From Yamagishiella unicocca (taxonomy: Eukaryota > Chlorophyta > Chlorophyceae > Chlamydomonadales > Volvocaceae): a stretch of 64,000 bases of DNA. The stretch is taken from NCBI GenBank assembly GCA_003116995.1, contig BDSL01000103.1, positions 1 to 64,000 on the forward strand, given 5' to 3'. The number at the start of each line of letters is the position of its first letter. Within the stretch, counting starts at the first letter, position 1. Position numbers and translations under genes: made by a program. Positions 19,161 to 30,961 of the stretch are shown piece after piece. The notes beneath the pieces were generated by a model that was not told the DNA's origin, did no database searches, and saw only the letters and a list, made by a program, of their open reading frames with translations.

Positions 19161-22100
19161 TCATTGCCTCGCTGCCTTGGGTGGCGGCCCCACCATGCCT
19201 GAGGCCGCCACCACACCACCTCCCAGCTCCTGTCCGTTGCTGTGTAGCATGGCTTGCCAAGGTCCACCGTGAGTGCCGGTGCTGTCAGCAGCTGGTTTGC
19301 GCTTTGGCTTGGCCTTGTTTTGTTGATGCGCGGTGCACGGGCCCATGCAGTGTCGACCGCACATGCCATAGTGACAGGCTTGGAGAGCGAAGGCCTTGCA
19401 TGTCCCACAACGAGCCCGATCGCCAGCAGGCCGCGGTTCGTGCGGCGCACCTGGCATAGCGGGTGCCTCGCCAGGAGATTGCCGGGTCACAATCCTGCGG
19501 TGATCCCTCGCCTTCCCATGCTGCGCACGATCCTCAGGCGGTGAAGTATTCTGATAGGCGCCTGCGAGAGGAGCTGCTGGCAACAGCGGCTGTTCGCATT
19601 GTCGTACGAAAGGCAGGCTGTCAATCACCACTCTTCTGAGCTCAAGCCGCTCCTGGATGGACAGTAGCTGAAACGCATCGAAGAGAACCGATAATCTGTA
19701 AACTTGGTCCGGGAAAATAGCTTCAGTACCATTAAGCCATGGCCCCGGCATGGGTGGTACCTGGAAGCCGTCACCGTTGTCCAATAGCAGTGTTGGGCCG
19801 CCGTTACTGCCGCTGGCCCCATAAGTCGCGGCGTCAGTGGCAACTACCTGCTGCGGCCTGGCCATTCCCGCGACAGCCACGAGGACACCTGGCTCCAGTC
19901 CCTCGCCGCTGGCCCCATAAGTCGCGGCGTCAGTGGCAACTACCTGCTGCGGCCTGGCCATTCCCGCGACAGCCACGAGGACACCTGGCTCCAGTCCCTC
20001 GCCGCTGGCCCCATAAGTCGCGGCGTCAGTGGCAACTACCTGCTGCGGCCTGAGGCCGTTGCCGATGGTTACGGGGTGGGCTTGGACACCGGGAGTGCTG
20101 CACACGGCAATTAGCTCGGACATAGTCGGGCTGACCGGCGACAGCAAATTGCCCAAAACTTCCAGACCGCTGCCTTGCAGCCCGAGACTGTTGCCGATGG
20201 TTACGGGGTGGGCTTGGACACCGGGAGTGCTGCACACGGCAATTAGCTCCGACATAGTCGGGCTGACTGGCGACAGCAAATTGCCCAAAACTTCCAGACC
20301 GCTGCCTTGCAGCCCGAGACTGTTGCCGATGGTTACGGGGTGGGCTTGGACACCGGGAGTGCTGCACACGGCAAGTACCTCCGACGTAGTCGGGCTGACC
20401 GGTGACAGCAAATTGCCCAAAAGGCCCAGGCCGCTGCCTTGCAGACCGGAACTGTTGCCGATGGTTGCAGGGTGGGCTCCGACAACGGGAGTGCTGCACG
20501 CGGCAATTAGCTCGGACATAGTCGGGCTGACCGGCGACAGCAAATGGCCTGGTAAGCCCAGGCCACTGTCTTGAAGCCAGAGATCAGTGCCGCCGCTGCT
20601 GCCGCCGGCGCCCTGCTGCATGGCGCCGGCAACATAACGCTGCGGGCCGGGGATAACCGGCAACGTGCCACCGTCGCCCAGCACCCCGAAGTTGGTGCCA
20701 GTGCCCATGGACTGCACGACCCCGCCGCTGCTGCCGCCGGCGCCCTGCTGCACGGCGCCGGCAACATAACGCTGCGGGCCGGGGATAACCGGCAACGTGC
20801 CACCGTCGCCCAGCACCCCGAAGTTGGTGCCAGTGCCCATGGACTGCACGACCCCGCCGCTGCTGCCGCCGGCGCCCTGCTGCATGGCGCCGGCAACATA
20901 ACGCTGCGGGCCGGGGATAACCGGCAACGTGCCACCGTCGCCCAGCACCCCGAAGTTGGTGCCAGTGCCCATGGACTGCACGACCCCGCCGCTGCTGCCG
21001 CCGGCGCCCTGCTGCATGGCGCCGGCAACATAACGCTGCGGGCCGGGGATAACCGGCAACGTGCCACCGTCGCCCAGCACCCCGAAGTTGGTGCCAGTGC
21101 CCATGGACTGCACGACCCCGCCGCTGCTGCCGCCGGCGCCCTGCTGCATGGCGCCGGCAACATAACGCTGCGGGCCGGGGATAACCGGCAACGTGCCACC
21201 GTCGCCCAGCACCCCGAAGTTGGTGCCAGTGCCCATGGACTGCACGACCCCGCCGCTGCTGCCGCCGGCGCCCTGCTGCACGGCGCCGGCAACATAACGC
21301 TGCGGGCCGGGGATAACCGGCAACGTGCCACCGTCGCCCAGCACCCCGAAGTTGGTGCCAGTGCCCATGGACTGCACGACCCCGCCGCTGCTGCCGCCGG
21401 CGCCCTGCTGCACGGCGCCGGCAACATAACGCTGCGGGCCGGGGATAACCGGCAACGTGCCACCGTCGCCCAGCACCCCGAAGTTGGTGCCAGTGCCCAT
21501 GGACTGCACGACCCCGCCGCTGCTGCCGCCGGCGCCCTGCTGCACGGCGCCGGCAACATAACGCTGCGGGCCGGGGATAACCGGCAACGTGCCACCGTCG
21601 CCCAGCACCCCGAAGTTGGTGCCAGTGCCCATGGACTGCACGACCCCGCCGCTGCTGCGGTTCGCGGTTACCGGCTGGCCACTGTGATCGATCACACCCC
21701 AGGATACCAGCGTATCCCCAACGACCTTCATGACAGCTGGAAGCTGGTAGAAAACGTTCATGAGCCACGCGTCGATGTGCACCGCCAAGCGCATGCTGTC
21801 TTCCGCCACATTTTTGGCCACAGCGTCAAGGCTGCTCTGTGCGATCATGCTCCGGAGCTCATCAAGAGGCTTGTGGTTAAGCATGTGCTGGTGCTGCATG
21901 GCCTTTATCGACCGACTGCTGCGTTTCTCGAGCGGAACGCCAGCCGCCATGAGGTCTGATAATGCCAGACGCCCACGCTGGCGGTCGAAGGTGGCGTGAA
22001 CAGGCAGCACGACTGGGAAGGGCCGCGGTCGCCCACCGAACCCGAGGTTCTGTGCGGCTGCAAGGGACATAGCGAAATGAAGGACCAGGAGTCAGTCACA

Positions 22101-25100
22101 GTTATGACGGTATTACAGAACATCAATAAGACGGCATCTGCGTTTTCATACAGGCTGCATACAGTGACAGCACCCCCGTTTTGGTGCCAATAAGCTGAAC
22201 TTACATGAGTCGTTGTTAACTGCCTCCACACCACCGGTAGTGCGCCAGGTGATTGTCCGTGGAAGGGTAATGGCTGTGTCCCTCACACGGTCAAGCATCG
22301 GAAAGACTGTATGCATCAGGGATGCTGACACCAGGAAGTCGTGGTGAAGTTTCGTCAGGTATGCTGCCAGCGGAACCGTGCGCTTGCTCCCGCGAACTAC
22401 CGCGTAAAAAAGGGGGTTTACCACGAGCACATCCCTGACCTCCGTGCTGCTGGCTGGCGCGGCGCCTGCAGCCGGCAGTGGCTCCACAGCATCTGCCCCC
22501 GCCTCCTCGTCCGCCTCGTTCGGGACACTTGAAGGGGCGCGCTCGCCAGACAGGAAGGATTCCGTCACATCGTCGCTGTGCTCCGCGCAGGCGTCCTCGT
22601 AGCCCGCAACGTCGTCACTGTACCGGCGGACCTGCAGTCATCAACAACACATACTTACTACGTTTCGAAACCAAGTGTATGTCCTCCAGCGGGTTAACAA
22701 ATGGTATTATATTTTTGGAAACCAGCCCCTAAGCTTTGTCTGATTGAGCCGACATTTTACCAATGTTACCCATACCGCTTGCCAAGTTCTGTTTGTCTCA
22801 CCAGAAACTCCTTATCAGCCAGAGTACGAACAACTGGGAAGACGTAGGCATACAGCGGCTGCTTGCCATTCTTGATGTCGGATGGAGTCCCCGGTCGGAC
22901 GATAAGGAACGGGCCGTACTCGATGTGCCCAAAGTACACGCCGGGTGCAAACGATGGCGTACTCAGCACGGCCAGCAGTGATACATAGTACCACTCGAGC
23001 AAGCTCAGCTTCTCGGGGCCTCGGAACATGTGCGACTTGACCACGACACCCATGGTCAGCCCACAAACGATGCTCAGCCACCGCCTCCCTGACGGAAACG
23101 AACAATGGAAGACGGTGTTGGATGCGTTAGGAAAGGAGTGTCCCATGATGCCGTACTTGGCATAGTATGTACAGCATCTACCTCTCAAGTCTCGTCATCC
23201 TATAAATATTTCGTGACCCGTACACTGCCATTCTCCTCATAAGCTTTATGCAACCCTGTAAATAGGATGAACCCCGCAAATAGGATGAACCCCGCAAATA
23301 GGATGAACCCTGCAACAGGAATGTGAACTCACCTGCTTTGTTGAGACTGGCGAAGTTGGGGCTGTACAAAGGGTACTGAAAGCGGCTCCGGATCAGGTGC
23401 GAAACGCACAGGCTCGGAACAAACTTGTCAGCCATCACAGCTGGCCGCTTGACCATCTTTAGCTGGGACTTCGGCTTCAACGACAACCCCAGCTCCCGCA
23501 GTCGCTTGCACAAGTCCACCATTGCGGTGAGGTGCAGCGCTGCTAGTTCCGCCCTCTCTTCTGGTGATCCCACGCGCTTCTCCGGCGGGCCACCGTCCTG
23601 CAGGACTATTGGCAGCACCTGCTGATAGGCCAGGAGGTTGCTGACGTTGATGACCTCATGGCCTGGTGAGGGCATCACCGCATAGGTAAACGGTAGGGAT
23701 CCGGCCATTAGGGAGTTTCCGTTGTAGTAGGGACCACAGAATGGGAGCTTGTACGGGGAGCCTTGGGCTATCAACGAAATGTAATATGTCTCACCTGCCA
23801 AGGCCATCGCCAGAAGGGTAAAGAGCGCGTCATTCTCCGCCGAGCTGTACTTCGTGTACTGGTAAACCCCTGATGGCACCAGCTGCTCGACGATACCCTT
23901 GATGGCGTCCTCGTAGTATTCCATCTCCTTGCGCAGGTGCAACAGCTGCGCCTCAGTACTCCTGTATGTGCGAAGGGGACACAGTGAGACGGTACCAGCT
24001 GTCATTAACACTGACTTTAAAAGAAGTTCGTACAGTTGTAAGCCCGAACATGTCCTGGGCGTCAGAGCTATCAAGGTAGGGCAGCTTTAAGTTGGCGATA
24101 GCATATGGAAATTTACATGGCATGAAAACTTACTCGAATCCGTCTGCCAATGCGTGGCCTTTCCGCGTCGCCTTACAGTCATCAGTGAAGATGAGCGGCG
24201 GGAGCTTGAGGCCGCCCTCCTTGCCTCGTACGAGCCAAGCTGCCTTCCGAAAGGCCGACACGTTGTACTCGAACGCAGAGGCATCCGTGTCCTCATGGTG
24301 CATCCGCTGCAAGACAAGCGGCGTCCCAGTTTGGTGACGGGTGGCGTCAGGCAGCCAGCTCCTGGGGCCGTGCGCGACCGTGTTTGTGGTGAACAGCTTG
24401 CGGGTTGAGCCAGGGAGGGGCGCGATCTGCAAATAAACATGAATGCGTCGAGGGGTAAGTCAATAACTTGGCATAGAGACTTTTTTGGCGCATCACGAAA
24501 ACGGAAACTGTAGCAAACACTGAAGGCTCGTACAGAACTGCAGCGGGGGTGAACCCTGGAGCCAGTATCATATTTTACAGCTAACGACGGGGGAAATCAG
24601 AGGACGCTGGAAGCCAAGAGCATTGGATAGTACACTTATAAAGCGCCATCAATTCACCTGGTTACTGCAGCTGTCGATCATGACAGGGCCGACATAGAGT
24701 CGAAGGTTAGACTCCAGGACTGTGTACACCGTCATGGCCTCCAGCGTCCGGGTTATCACTTGGATGGGGCGCGTGGAGACGTGAACGATATAGCCAAGGA
24801 GGCCGTATTCCGCCGCCTGGGCCTTGCCCTTTGCCGATAGTGTGTCGCCGTGCCGTTCAGCCATGACAGCACACATCTCGGTGACCGTGCTCATGATGGA
24901 AGCCGTGGGGCAGGAATCCCACAACCCAATGCGTTCCTTGCGCTGTTTCGCCAATTCCTACAAAGCGGACGAATAATCATGTTCTTTGAGGTGCACTTCG
25001 CAACGATGTAAGTTACTAGCATCAGGCTTCGCTTGCGTACTGTACCTTCCGGAAAACTTCAGTAGACGGCAGCAGTGCCGTGTTCCCGGAGCTTATGACG

Positions 25101-26339
25101 CCAGGGTTGATCTCACTCCAGATCTGTAGCAGCGCCCCCCTCAAGGCTTGCGGTTTCGCACCTTAAGGGGGGGGGGCCAGTGAAATGGATTGTTAGCCAT
25201 GGCGAGGCCAGCAGGACAACATAGCAACGAACATAGTAGACAGTCAACTGATAACGAGTCAAGAACAAAAAGCAACGACAAACACACAAGCGGTTGGGGC
25301 AAGAGGAAAGGACAGGCCATAAGGGCTGGAAGGAATGAGGTGCAGGCAAAAGGTGGAGCCGGGTATTTGAAAATTCAGGCATAGTCATTATTTCATAGAA
25401 AAGAACCCACCGGGCTCACACGCCTTCTGGGCTAGGTCCAGGCAGTGCTTCGTGACAGCACGGCTCCGACGTCCATCCTGGGACTGGTACGGTGTGTTGA
25501 TGTGAACGCAGCTTCCACGCATCTCAACGTGCAGCTCATCCTCCTTGTTCGACCAAAGCTGTCCCACAATGGCCACTGCGCAACACCTGCAATAACAGAC
25601 GTGCTTGTGACTTCGCGTGCAGGAAAACTATGGTCCATTTTGTTTGGGTTGGGTTGGTGCGTGTTCGGTAATTACACACCCTGGCAGTGTTGGCCCAGGG
25701 TATTCCAACGCCCTTTCAATCCCTCGTCGGCTTCTGTGAACACCCAGGCCAGACTATAGGGTCCCCTCCCATGTTTTGGGAAACTAAACAACATTCAGGG
25801 ATGAAGCCCAAAAACTAAAGCTCTCCTCACCTGCCGCTTGCGCCACCTGTCTGCCCGCATATCATCAGAGCGGCGAAACGGTAATTGCACCCCGGCTCGG
25901 AGTAACTGGCCGCGTCTTCCTTCTTGGCGAAGGAGAGAGACCGGCCGGCGTGCGGAACGTGAACTGCGTCCCCCTTAGCATGTCGGTGCCCTAGGGTCGG
26001 TGTGAACCAGGCGGGAAAACGTTCCTGGACCACAAGCTGCGCGACTAGCGCTTTTACTTGTTCATGGCTCACAGCGTTCGTTTTGGGGCCCCCACCAGCA
26101 AGGTCGCTGTTGAATAACTTCGGGATCGGAAACGGAACGTCGAGAAGAGCAGGTTTGAATGAAAACGCTTTGGGTTGCGGATAATGCACTAACTCCTCTT
26201 GTCCCCTTTGCGTTATTGAGCAGCCGTCAGGCCTCACGTGGTTCAATGCTAGATTTATGATATCCTTGGAGGTGACAATCTTACTGGTGATATGTCTAAT
26301 TACCCTACTGCTGCCATCTAGTTCAGGTGCTATAGACAT
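19161..26339 (-). CDS. Main gene of the TIR element: 1,906-aa protein, possible DDE transposase
   Basis: Inferred exons (minus): 26339-25831, 25586-25411, 25146-25046, 24957-24658, 24426-24134, 23961-23333, 23181-22802, 22631-22205, 22066-19161. Each intron has a GT donor and AG acceptor, and the phases join without a stop for 1,907 codons. Residues about 350-450 look like an RNase H-fold core: YVGPVMIDSC (D about 357), LVLQRMHHEDTDASAFEYN (about 400-418), then LPPLIFTDDCKATRKG (D about 444), a spacing similar to MULE transposases. A third acidic residue was not identified. Exon 9 has 8 x 44, 4 x 44 and about 3 x 32 residue repeats, then a Cys-rich tail (CGTCKAF ... CGRHCMGPC, about 1823-1848). 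Function beyond transposition cannot be assigned. Confidence 0.65.
19810..20045 (-). repeat. Coding tandem repeat, 96 bp (32 aa), about 2.6 copies
   Basis: Encodes RPQQVVATDAATYGASG followed by EGLEPGVLVAVAGMA in the main gene. Copies are essentially identical, so the expansion is recent. Confidence 0.9.
20046..20577 (-). repeat. Coding tandem repeat, 132 bp (44 aa), 4 copies
   Basis: Encodes units beginning LLSPVSPTMSELIA. Copies diverge modestly, with the two central ones nearly identical. Same period as the unrelated upstream array. Confidence 0.9.
20594..21650 (-). repeat. Coding tandem repeat, 132 bp (44 aa), 8 copies
   Basis: Encodes SSGGVVQSMGTGTNFGVLGD and the rest of a Gly/Gln-rich 44-residue unit. 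The eight copies differ mainly by one C/T change (Val or Met at unit position 38), implying very recent expansion or strong homogenisation. The lack of stops in the unit creates long false ORFs in several other frames. Confidence 0.97.
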
Positions 26340-26789
26340 CTGTCGCTCATCTGCAGCGTTTCGGGGGCGTTCGGTGGCAGCACAAGATCATGGAACTTGC
26401 GGTGACTTGTATCACTTAACAACGACTATATGTCTTCGCCAGATACTATGTATGATTATCTAACTATGCCTGCAATGGCGCGTTCACTATGCCGTGGCAC
26501 CTTGGGGCGCCAAACGCCAAAGATAAGGGGCTCCGTGGGCCCTCTGTCGGACAACTTCGTCTGCTTTGCCAAGAAGTTCTGCAGAGCAACTCAATGTTTT
26601 CAAATTTTATTTCAACTTAATTCCTATTTCCACTACCCCCGCAGCTTATTAGCAGCGCCCAGGTGTGACCTTTGTTGTACATTTTCCATCGCCCCCTTTC
26701 CAAACTCCCCCGAACTGTACAACGTGCTGTGCTCTCACAATTGCTACAACTCCATCGCCCCGGATCCATCGCTCATACGGCCGGGCGGG
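26230..26789 (-). repeat. Right terminal inverted repeat
   Basis: Partner of 16967-17545. The outer 26400-26789 is almost identical to the left TIR. The inner part overlaps the first ~110 bp of exon 1 of the main gene, so its promoter must lie within the TIR. Confidence 0.88.
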
Positions 26790-26798
26790 CAAGTTTTC

Positions 26799-27162
26799 CC
26801 TCCACACTCGTCAGTCCGCACTTAATCGCATACAGATATGTACAGATACGCTGCAAGGTGCCACCAAGTTTTCCGTTGGCAACAACGTCGACCTGTCCGC
26901 CAGCCTGCACAAGGAATGGGAGCAGGGGCTTGGGGCAGAACGACGACTACATTGTGCATACTGGCTGGGCATTAAATATTAATTTATTAATATATATACA
27001 TATTTATATAGCACTGCTTCCGCGCGATTTATAACACCAATTGTGGGGACACGGCCCAGTCAAGAAGCTGTGACACCGTACATCCTGATGCCGGCTGGCT
27101 CCGGCTCCAGCAGCCACGTTAAAACAAAATATTCGAACTGAATACATTGTCTGTTATGTAGA
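26799..27162. other. Spacer, no gene seen
   Basis: Includes an AT-rich TA/TAT run at 26973-27012. No feature recognised. Confidence 0.45.
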
Positions 27163-28060
27163 CTAAGAACTGTTTGTGGATACGTGCGGGAGGGCATGAT
27201 CTGATAGTATCTGATGCAGCAGTGGCCTGCGCGGTTCCGTACAGCCCGGCCCCTGGGCCGGGACGAGCAATTTAGAAATTTTACACAGCCATGGCTTACT
27301 CTCTTTGAGGCGCTGTTCTGGCCCTAACATGCCTACGTTCTTTGTCTTTGATGGATATTTTAGCTTGTTGATGGACTGAGCACATTGACTGGCAACAACC
27401 CGCAGCAGGGCCCAAAACTCCACCCACCCACGGCGAACGGCACGATCCAGAAGACCGCTACCCGGAGTAAGAGGGGACCACCAGCAGCCGCCCTTTTCAA
27501 GGCCGCGGCCATAAACCGACGCCCCACCTCCATGGCCGTAATAGCCGCCAGGACTACATACTACATCTATCCCAGACGCAGGACTGCACCCCGGGAGGTG
27601 CTTGCACCAACCAAACTTGCGACCGTGTCACCCCTGCACCGAGCTGCTGGGTCTCGAGTTGGGCAATCACTGCTTGAGCGAGCCACCGGGCAGAACCAAA
27701 AGTGGTGTAGGCGGGGGGTACCCGCCCCTGGAGACGCACCAGCAGGTGCACCGCACCCACAGGGGGCTGCTGCTGCCGTCTGCATGTGAGAATTCCCGAG
27801 GAGGGGGATCCCATCCACAGCCAACCTCCACCTACCACCCCTCCTTACAGACCGGCTCACACTTCAGACCAGCGAGACCAGCCACGCAGAGGCGCCGGAA
27901 CACTTGTGATGCTGCAGTGCATTCAGGGCCGCTGGCAGGACAGGCCTGGTACCCCCAAGCGCTTCGTGCACAAACTTCTCATGCGTGGCCCGCCGGGCGT
28001 CCGCGAACTGGACCCGTTGCACAGCTGTCCCAACCCGAACAGCAGTCATATCCCGTAGCG
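27163..28060 (-). pseudogene. Decayed LINE ORF2 C-terminus
   Basis: Minus-strand fragments in more than one frame parallel the C-terminal part of the LINE at 55636-60690. FADARRATHEKFVHEALGG (about 28010-27950) matches the LINE segment AALAAKHTAFLQEAWE. WRLAVDGIPLLGN matches WRLAMNGFHGFP. CGCGAPAG ... RLHHFWFCPVA (about 27780-27690) matches the zinc-binding tail CPCGASMATG ... HHFWECVVA. A GWVEFWALLRVVA segment follows near 27420. Frameshifts and divergence show an old copy from a related family. Confidence 0.7.
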
Positions 28061-28592
28061 CCAGCTCGCGGCCCTGCTGATCAATGTGTTAGTTCTGACC
28101 CCTGGACTCATATGGTATGCGGAATTGGTCTGTCTTGGTTGGCAGTCTTTATTGCTTCATGCAGCTGACAGAAGCTCTGAGTTCCGACCCCTGAACTCAG
28201 CCTGTAAGCAGAATTGGTCTGTCTTGGCAGCCTTCATTGCTTTGTGCAGCTGGCAGGAGCTGACTAATAAGCATCTTTGGTTAGGGGTGTGCCATAGACG
28301 ACAGGACGAAGGATACAAGGGCAAAACCCTGCACGTTAAAGACAAGCTGTAAACCACGTATCGAATGCAATTTATCTACCCATATATACACATATACATT
28401 CGACACATCCATGTTTATACGATCCGTTTTGACACGATGTAAACCACGTATCGAATGCAATTTATCTACCCGTATATACACACGTATATTCGACATATCC
28501 ATGTTTATACGAGCCGTTTTGACACGGGATCTAGTTGCGGCCGTATATTATACCAGTTATGTAGATATATACGGTTCGCAAAATTGCAGACG
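27945..28592 (+). repeat. Left arm of a large inverted repeat
   Basis: About 648 bp, nearly identical in inverted orientation to 29839-29935 joined to about 30962-31508. The outer part overlaps the LINE remnant. Inner and outer ends are not TIR-like and no target duplication was found. Confidence 0.9.
28349..28528 (+). repeat. Two ~90-bp tandem units within the inverted repeat
   Basis: Both start GTAAACCACGTATCGAATGC and end with CGTTTTGACACG. The right arm carries the matching inverted pair. Confidence 0.85.
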
Positions 28593-29838
28593 GGGCTACA
28601 CCGTGTGGGAGTGCCTCCATCAAACCAGAAGGATGTGCTGCGGATTGGTTATTGTGTGTGTTATCGTGTGTGTTGAACCATGCAATTGTGCGCCAGTGGT
28701 AGTGTTCCTTAGGTCTCATATTCTAGCTGAAATGAATCGGTATGAGTCCCCAGTACTTGTTTCAGATGAAGATCTGCATAACACTGTTACAGAGGTAGAG
28801 TGGCATGCAACTGGCACTGATCCGCCGAGCAACTGAAGGGTGGGCCTGGATGAGTCGGGCTTCGTTGCTTTACTGCCACTGCTGGTGGCTGTACAGCAGC
28901 AGAAGCAGGCAGGGTTAAACAGGCTATCCTGTTAAGATTCGTCAGTCTGACAAGGAATGTTGAGTTTGCGGATGCCTGTTGCATTACCAGAGTGCGTGAT
29001 GATCTCTGTACATGTGCCAAGTTGGTTTGGGCGTGCCGGGGAGGTGCGTTAGCAGTGCCTCCTGTAACTGTCTGCACACCTCATTTCCCCAAAACTACAC
29101 CGCCCCTCATCGCCTCACGTGCCAGTTGTCACGAGGTAAATCAGCTGTTTTGCCATGATTTTCCTTGCATTTCCATACAAACCTATGGAATGTCGTAGCT
29201 GAATCCTGGAGGCTTACATGTTAAATGATCCTTGGCGGGTAACCGAGTAGTCAAGCCAGGTTACCTGCTCAACCAAGGGTGCAGCTGCTATTTATGGCTT
29301 CATGGATAAAACGATGTTGTGCTTCTTGTCAAATCAATGGACATCAACACGAACACTGGTGAAAAATTTCGTATCAGCATGAGGGTGAAGACTCCGGACT
29401 GCTCAAGGAGAGCATCCACTGCTGACAATCCTATAGAGTTTAGCATATATGTTCATATAGGATGCGTCCAAAAATACGGCATGCCACAGCTCATGACCAT
29501 CCATACGCCCAATGCATTCCGCAGGCTTGGTTAAAAATGCTGCCAACACTACTTTCTTTGCATTCTGTCTTTCATGCTGCAATAACTTATGCATGTTCTA
29601 TGCCTTCCGAAGCAAAACGCCGTCTTGTTACATATGATGATGATGATGATGATGTGTTACGCGTGTCTGGGGGTGTAGCCCAGGTGGTAACAGCCCAGGT
29701 GGTAAACGAGCCGTGCCACTCCTCGCCTTGCCAAAAGTAAAACAGGCGTTTGTACACTCAGGTTCCTTAGACAAGAAAAATAACTATCGCCGAAAAGGTT
29801 CAACATTATTACGCGTAGCCCAGATCTGGTCCAATAGA
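28593..29838. other. Loop of the inverted repeat, no gene seen
   Basis: About 1.25 kb of moderate GC without convincing coding sequence. A short GATGAT microsatellite is at about 29635-29653. Confidence 0.5.
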
Positions 29839-29935
29839 CGTCTGCAATTTTGCGAACCGTATATATTAACTGGTATAATATACGGCCGCAACTAGATCCC
29901 GTGTCAAAACGGCTCGTATAAACATGGATATGTCG

Positions 29936-30961
29936 CGACCGGATAATAGCGTGTCCGTTGGTTTTTCGTTACACTATCGGCATCGGGAGTGCAAGTCGGT
30001 TTAGACGGTGCAATTGGCTGGGCTACCGGGCCGGTAGCGGACACCGTAAGGCCGGATAATAGCGTGTCCGTTGGTTTTTCGTTACACTATCGGCATCGGG
30101 AGTACAAGTCGCTTTAGACGGTGCAATTGGCTGGGCTACCGGGCCGGTAGCGGACACCGTAAGGCCGGATAATAGCGTGTCGGTGGGTTTTCGTTACAAT
30201 ATTGGCGACGAGAGTGCAAGTCGCTTAAGGCGGTGCAATTGGCTGCGCTACCGGGCCGGTAGTGGACACCGTAAGGCAGGATAATAGCGTGTTGGTGGGT
30301 TTTCGTTACACTATCGGGATCGGGAGTGTAAGTCGCTTCAGACGGTGCAATTGGCTGCGCTATCGCGATATGTATCGTCGTTCTTTGGCCTGTTCATGCG
30401 CTCCTTGAGTGTTGCATGCATACGCATGCCGACAGCATGACCGGTTCTGTAATTGGTGGTTAATCAGGTTGAACTACAGCTGTGCAATATTATAACTTAT
30501 GCATCCCTACATACGAAAGGTATTAATAAATACCAATTGGCTAGGCATTGGCTATGCACAAATCCTGGCACTATTTATTATACCAATTCTCGCACTGTAT
30601 TAAACGTTTAAGAAGCCGTCTTAAAAGGCCGTTAAGACGCGTAAGACCTTCATACACGTTAACTACTTACGACCTTTCGTAATGGTCCTCTTAAGAGGGA
30701 TCATAATACACTTCTTAAAAGGCCGTAAAGACTCGTAACCGTTAACTACTTACGAACTACTTACGACCTTTCCTAATGGCCCTCTTAAGAGGGATCGTAA
30801 TACACTCTTAAGAGGGATCATAATAGTCTTAAGCGTTTACGACTTACGAGACACCTTGTAACCTCTTACAAGGCCCTTTACGGTACGAGGGCTCGTAAGA
30901 AGGCTCGTTAACCCTTTATGAGTGTCTTAATAGCCTATTACGAAGATTTGACTGCCATAGG
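29936..30961. mobile_element. ~1.03-kb non-coding insertion in the inverted-repeat arm
   Basis: Comparison with the uninterrupted left arm shows the empty site ATGTCGAATATAC. The filled site has GTCG on both sides (29932-29935 and 30962-30965), consistent with a 3-4 bp duplication. The insertion starts CGACCGG and contains four tandem units (29939 to about 30390) and then AT-rich DNA full of TCTTAAGA-type palindromes (30600-30900). No ORF. Superfamily not recognised. Confidence 0.7.
29939..30390 (+). repeat. 113-bp tandem units with an internal GTGTCCG/CGGACAC dyad
   Basis: Units begin at 29939, 30052, 30165 and 30277 with CCGGATAATAGCGTGTC (or CAGG...). The first units carry GTGTCCG near the start and CGGACAC near the end, so each could fold into a stem-loop. 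Confidence 0.9.

Larger units (their letters stand above)
16967..26789 (-). mobile_element. 9.8-kb TIR DNA transposon, Mutator-like by TSD and TIRs
   Basis: Ends are CCCGCCCGGCCGTATG on both sides in inverted orientation. The outer ~386 bp of the inverted repeats differ at one visible position. Homology continues inward for about 190 bp at lower similarity. The element is flanked by exact 9-bp duplications. Long TIRs plus 9-bp duplications are the hallmark of Mutator-like elements. Cargo: a 9-exon gene on the minus strand starting just inside the right TIR, a possible short convergent gene from the left TIR, and a ~165-bp satellite. In maize MuDR, genes also start in the TIRs and converge, so the layout is similar. 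Transposase identity is not proven. Confidence 0.75.

Noticed and set aside
20571..21959. Long plus-strand ORF (462 codons) and two other long minus-strand frames over the 132-bp repeats
   Set aside because: They arise because the repeat unit lacks stops in several frames. Only the minus frame at 22066-19161 continues in phase with upstream exons.
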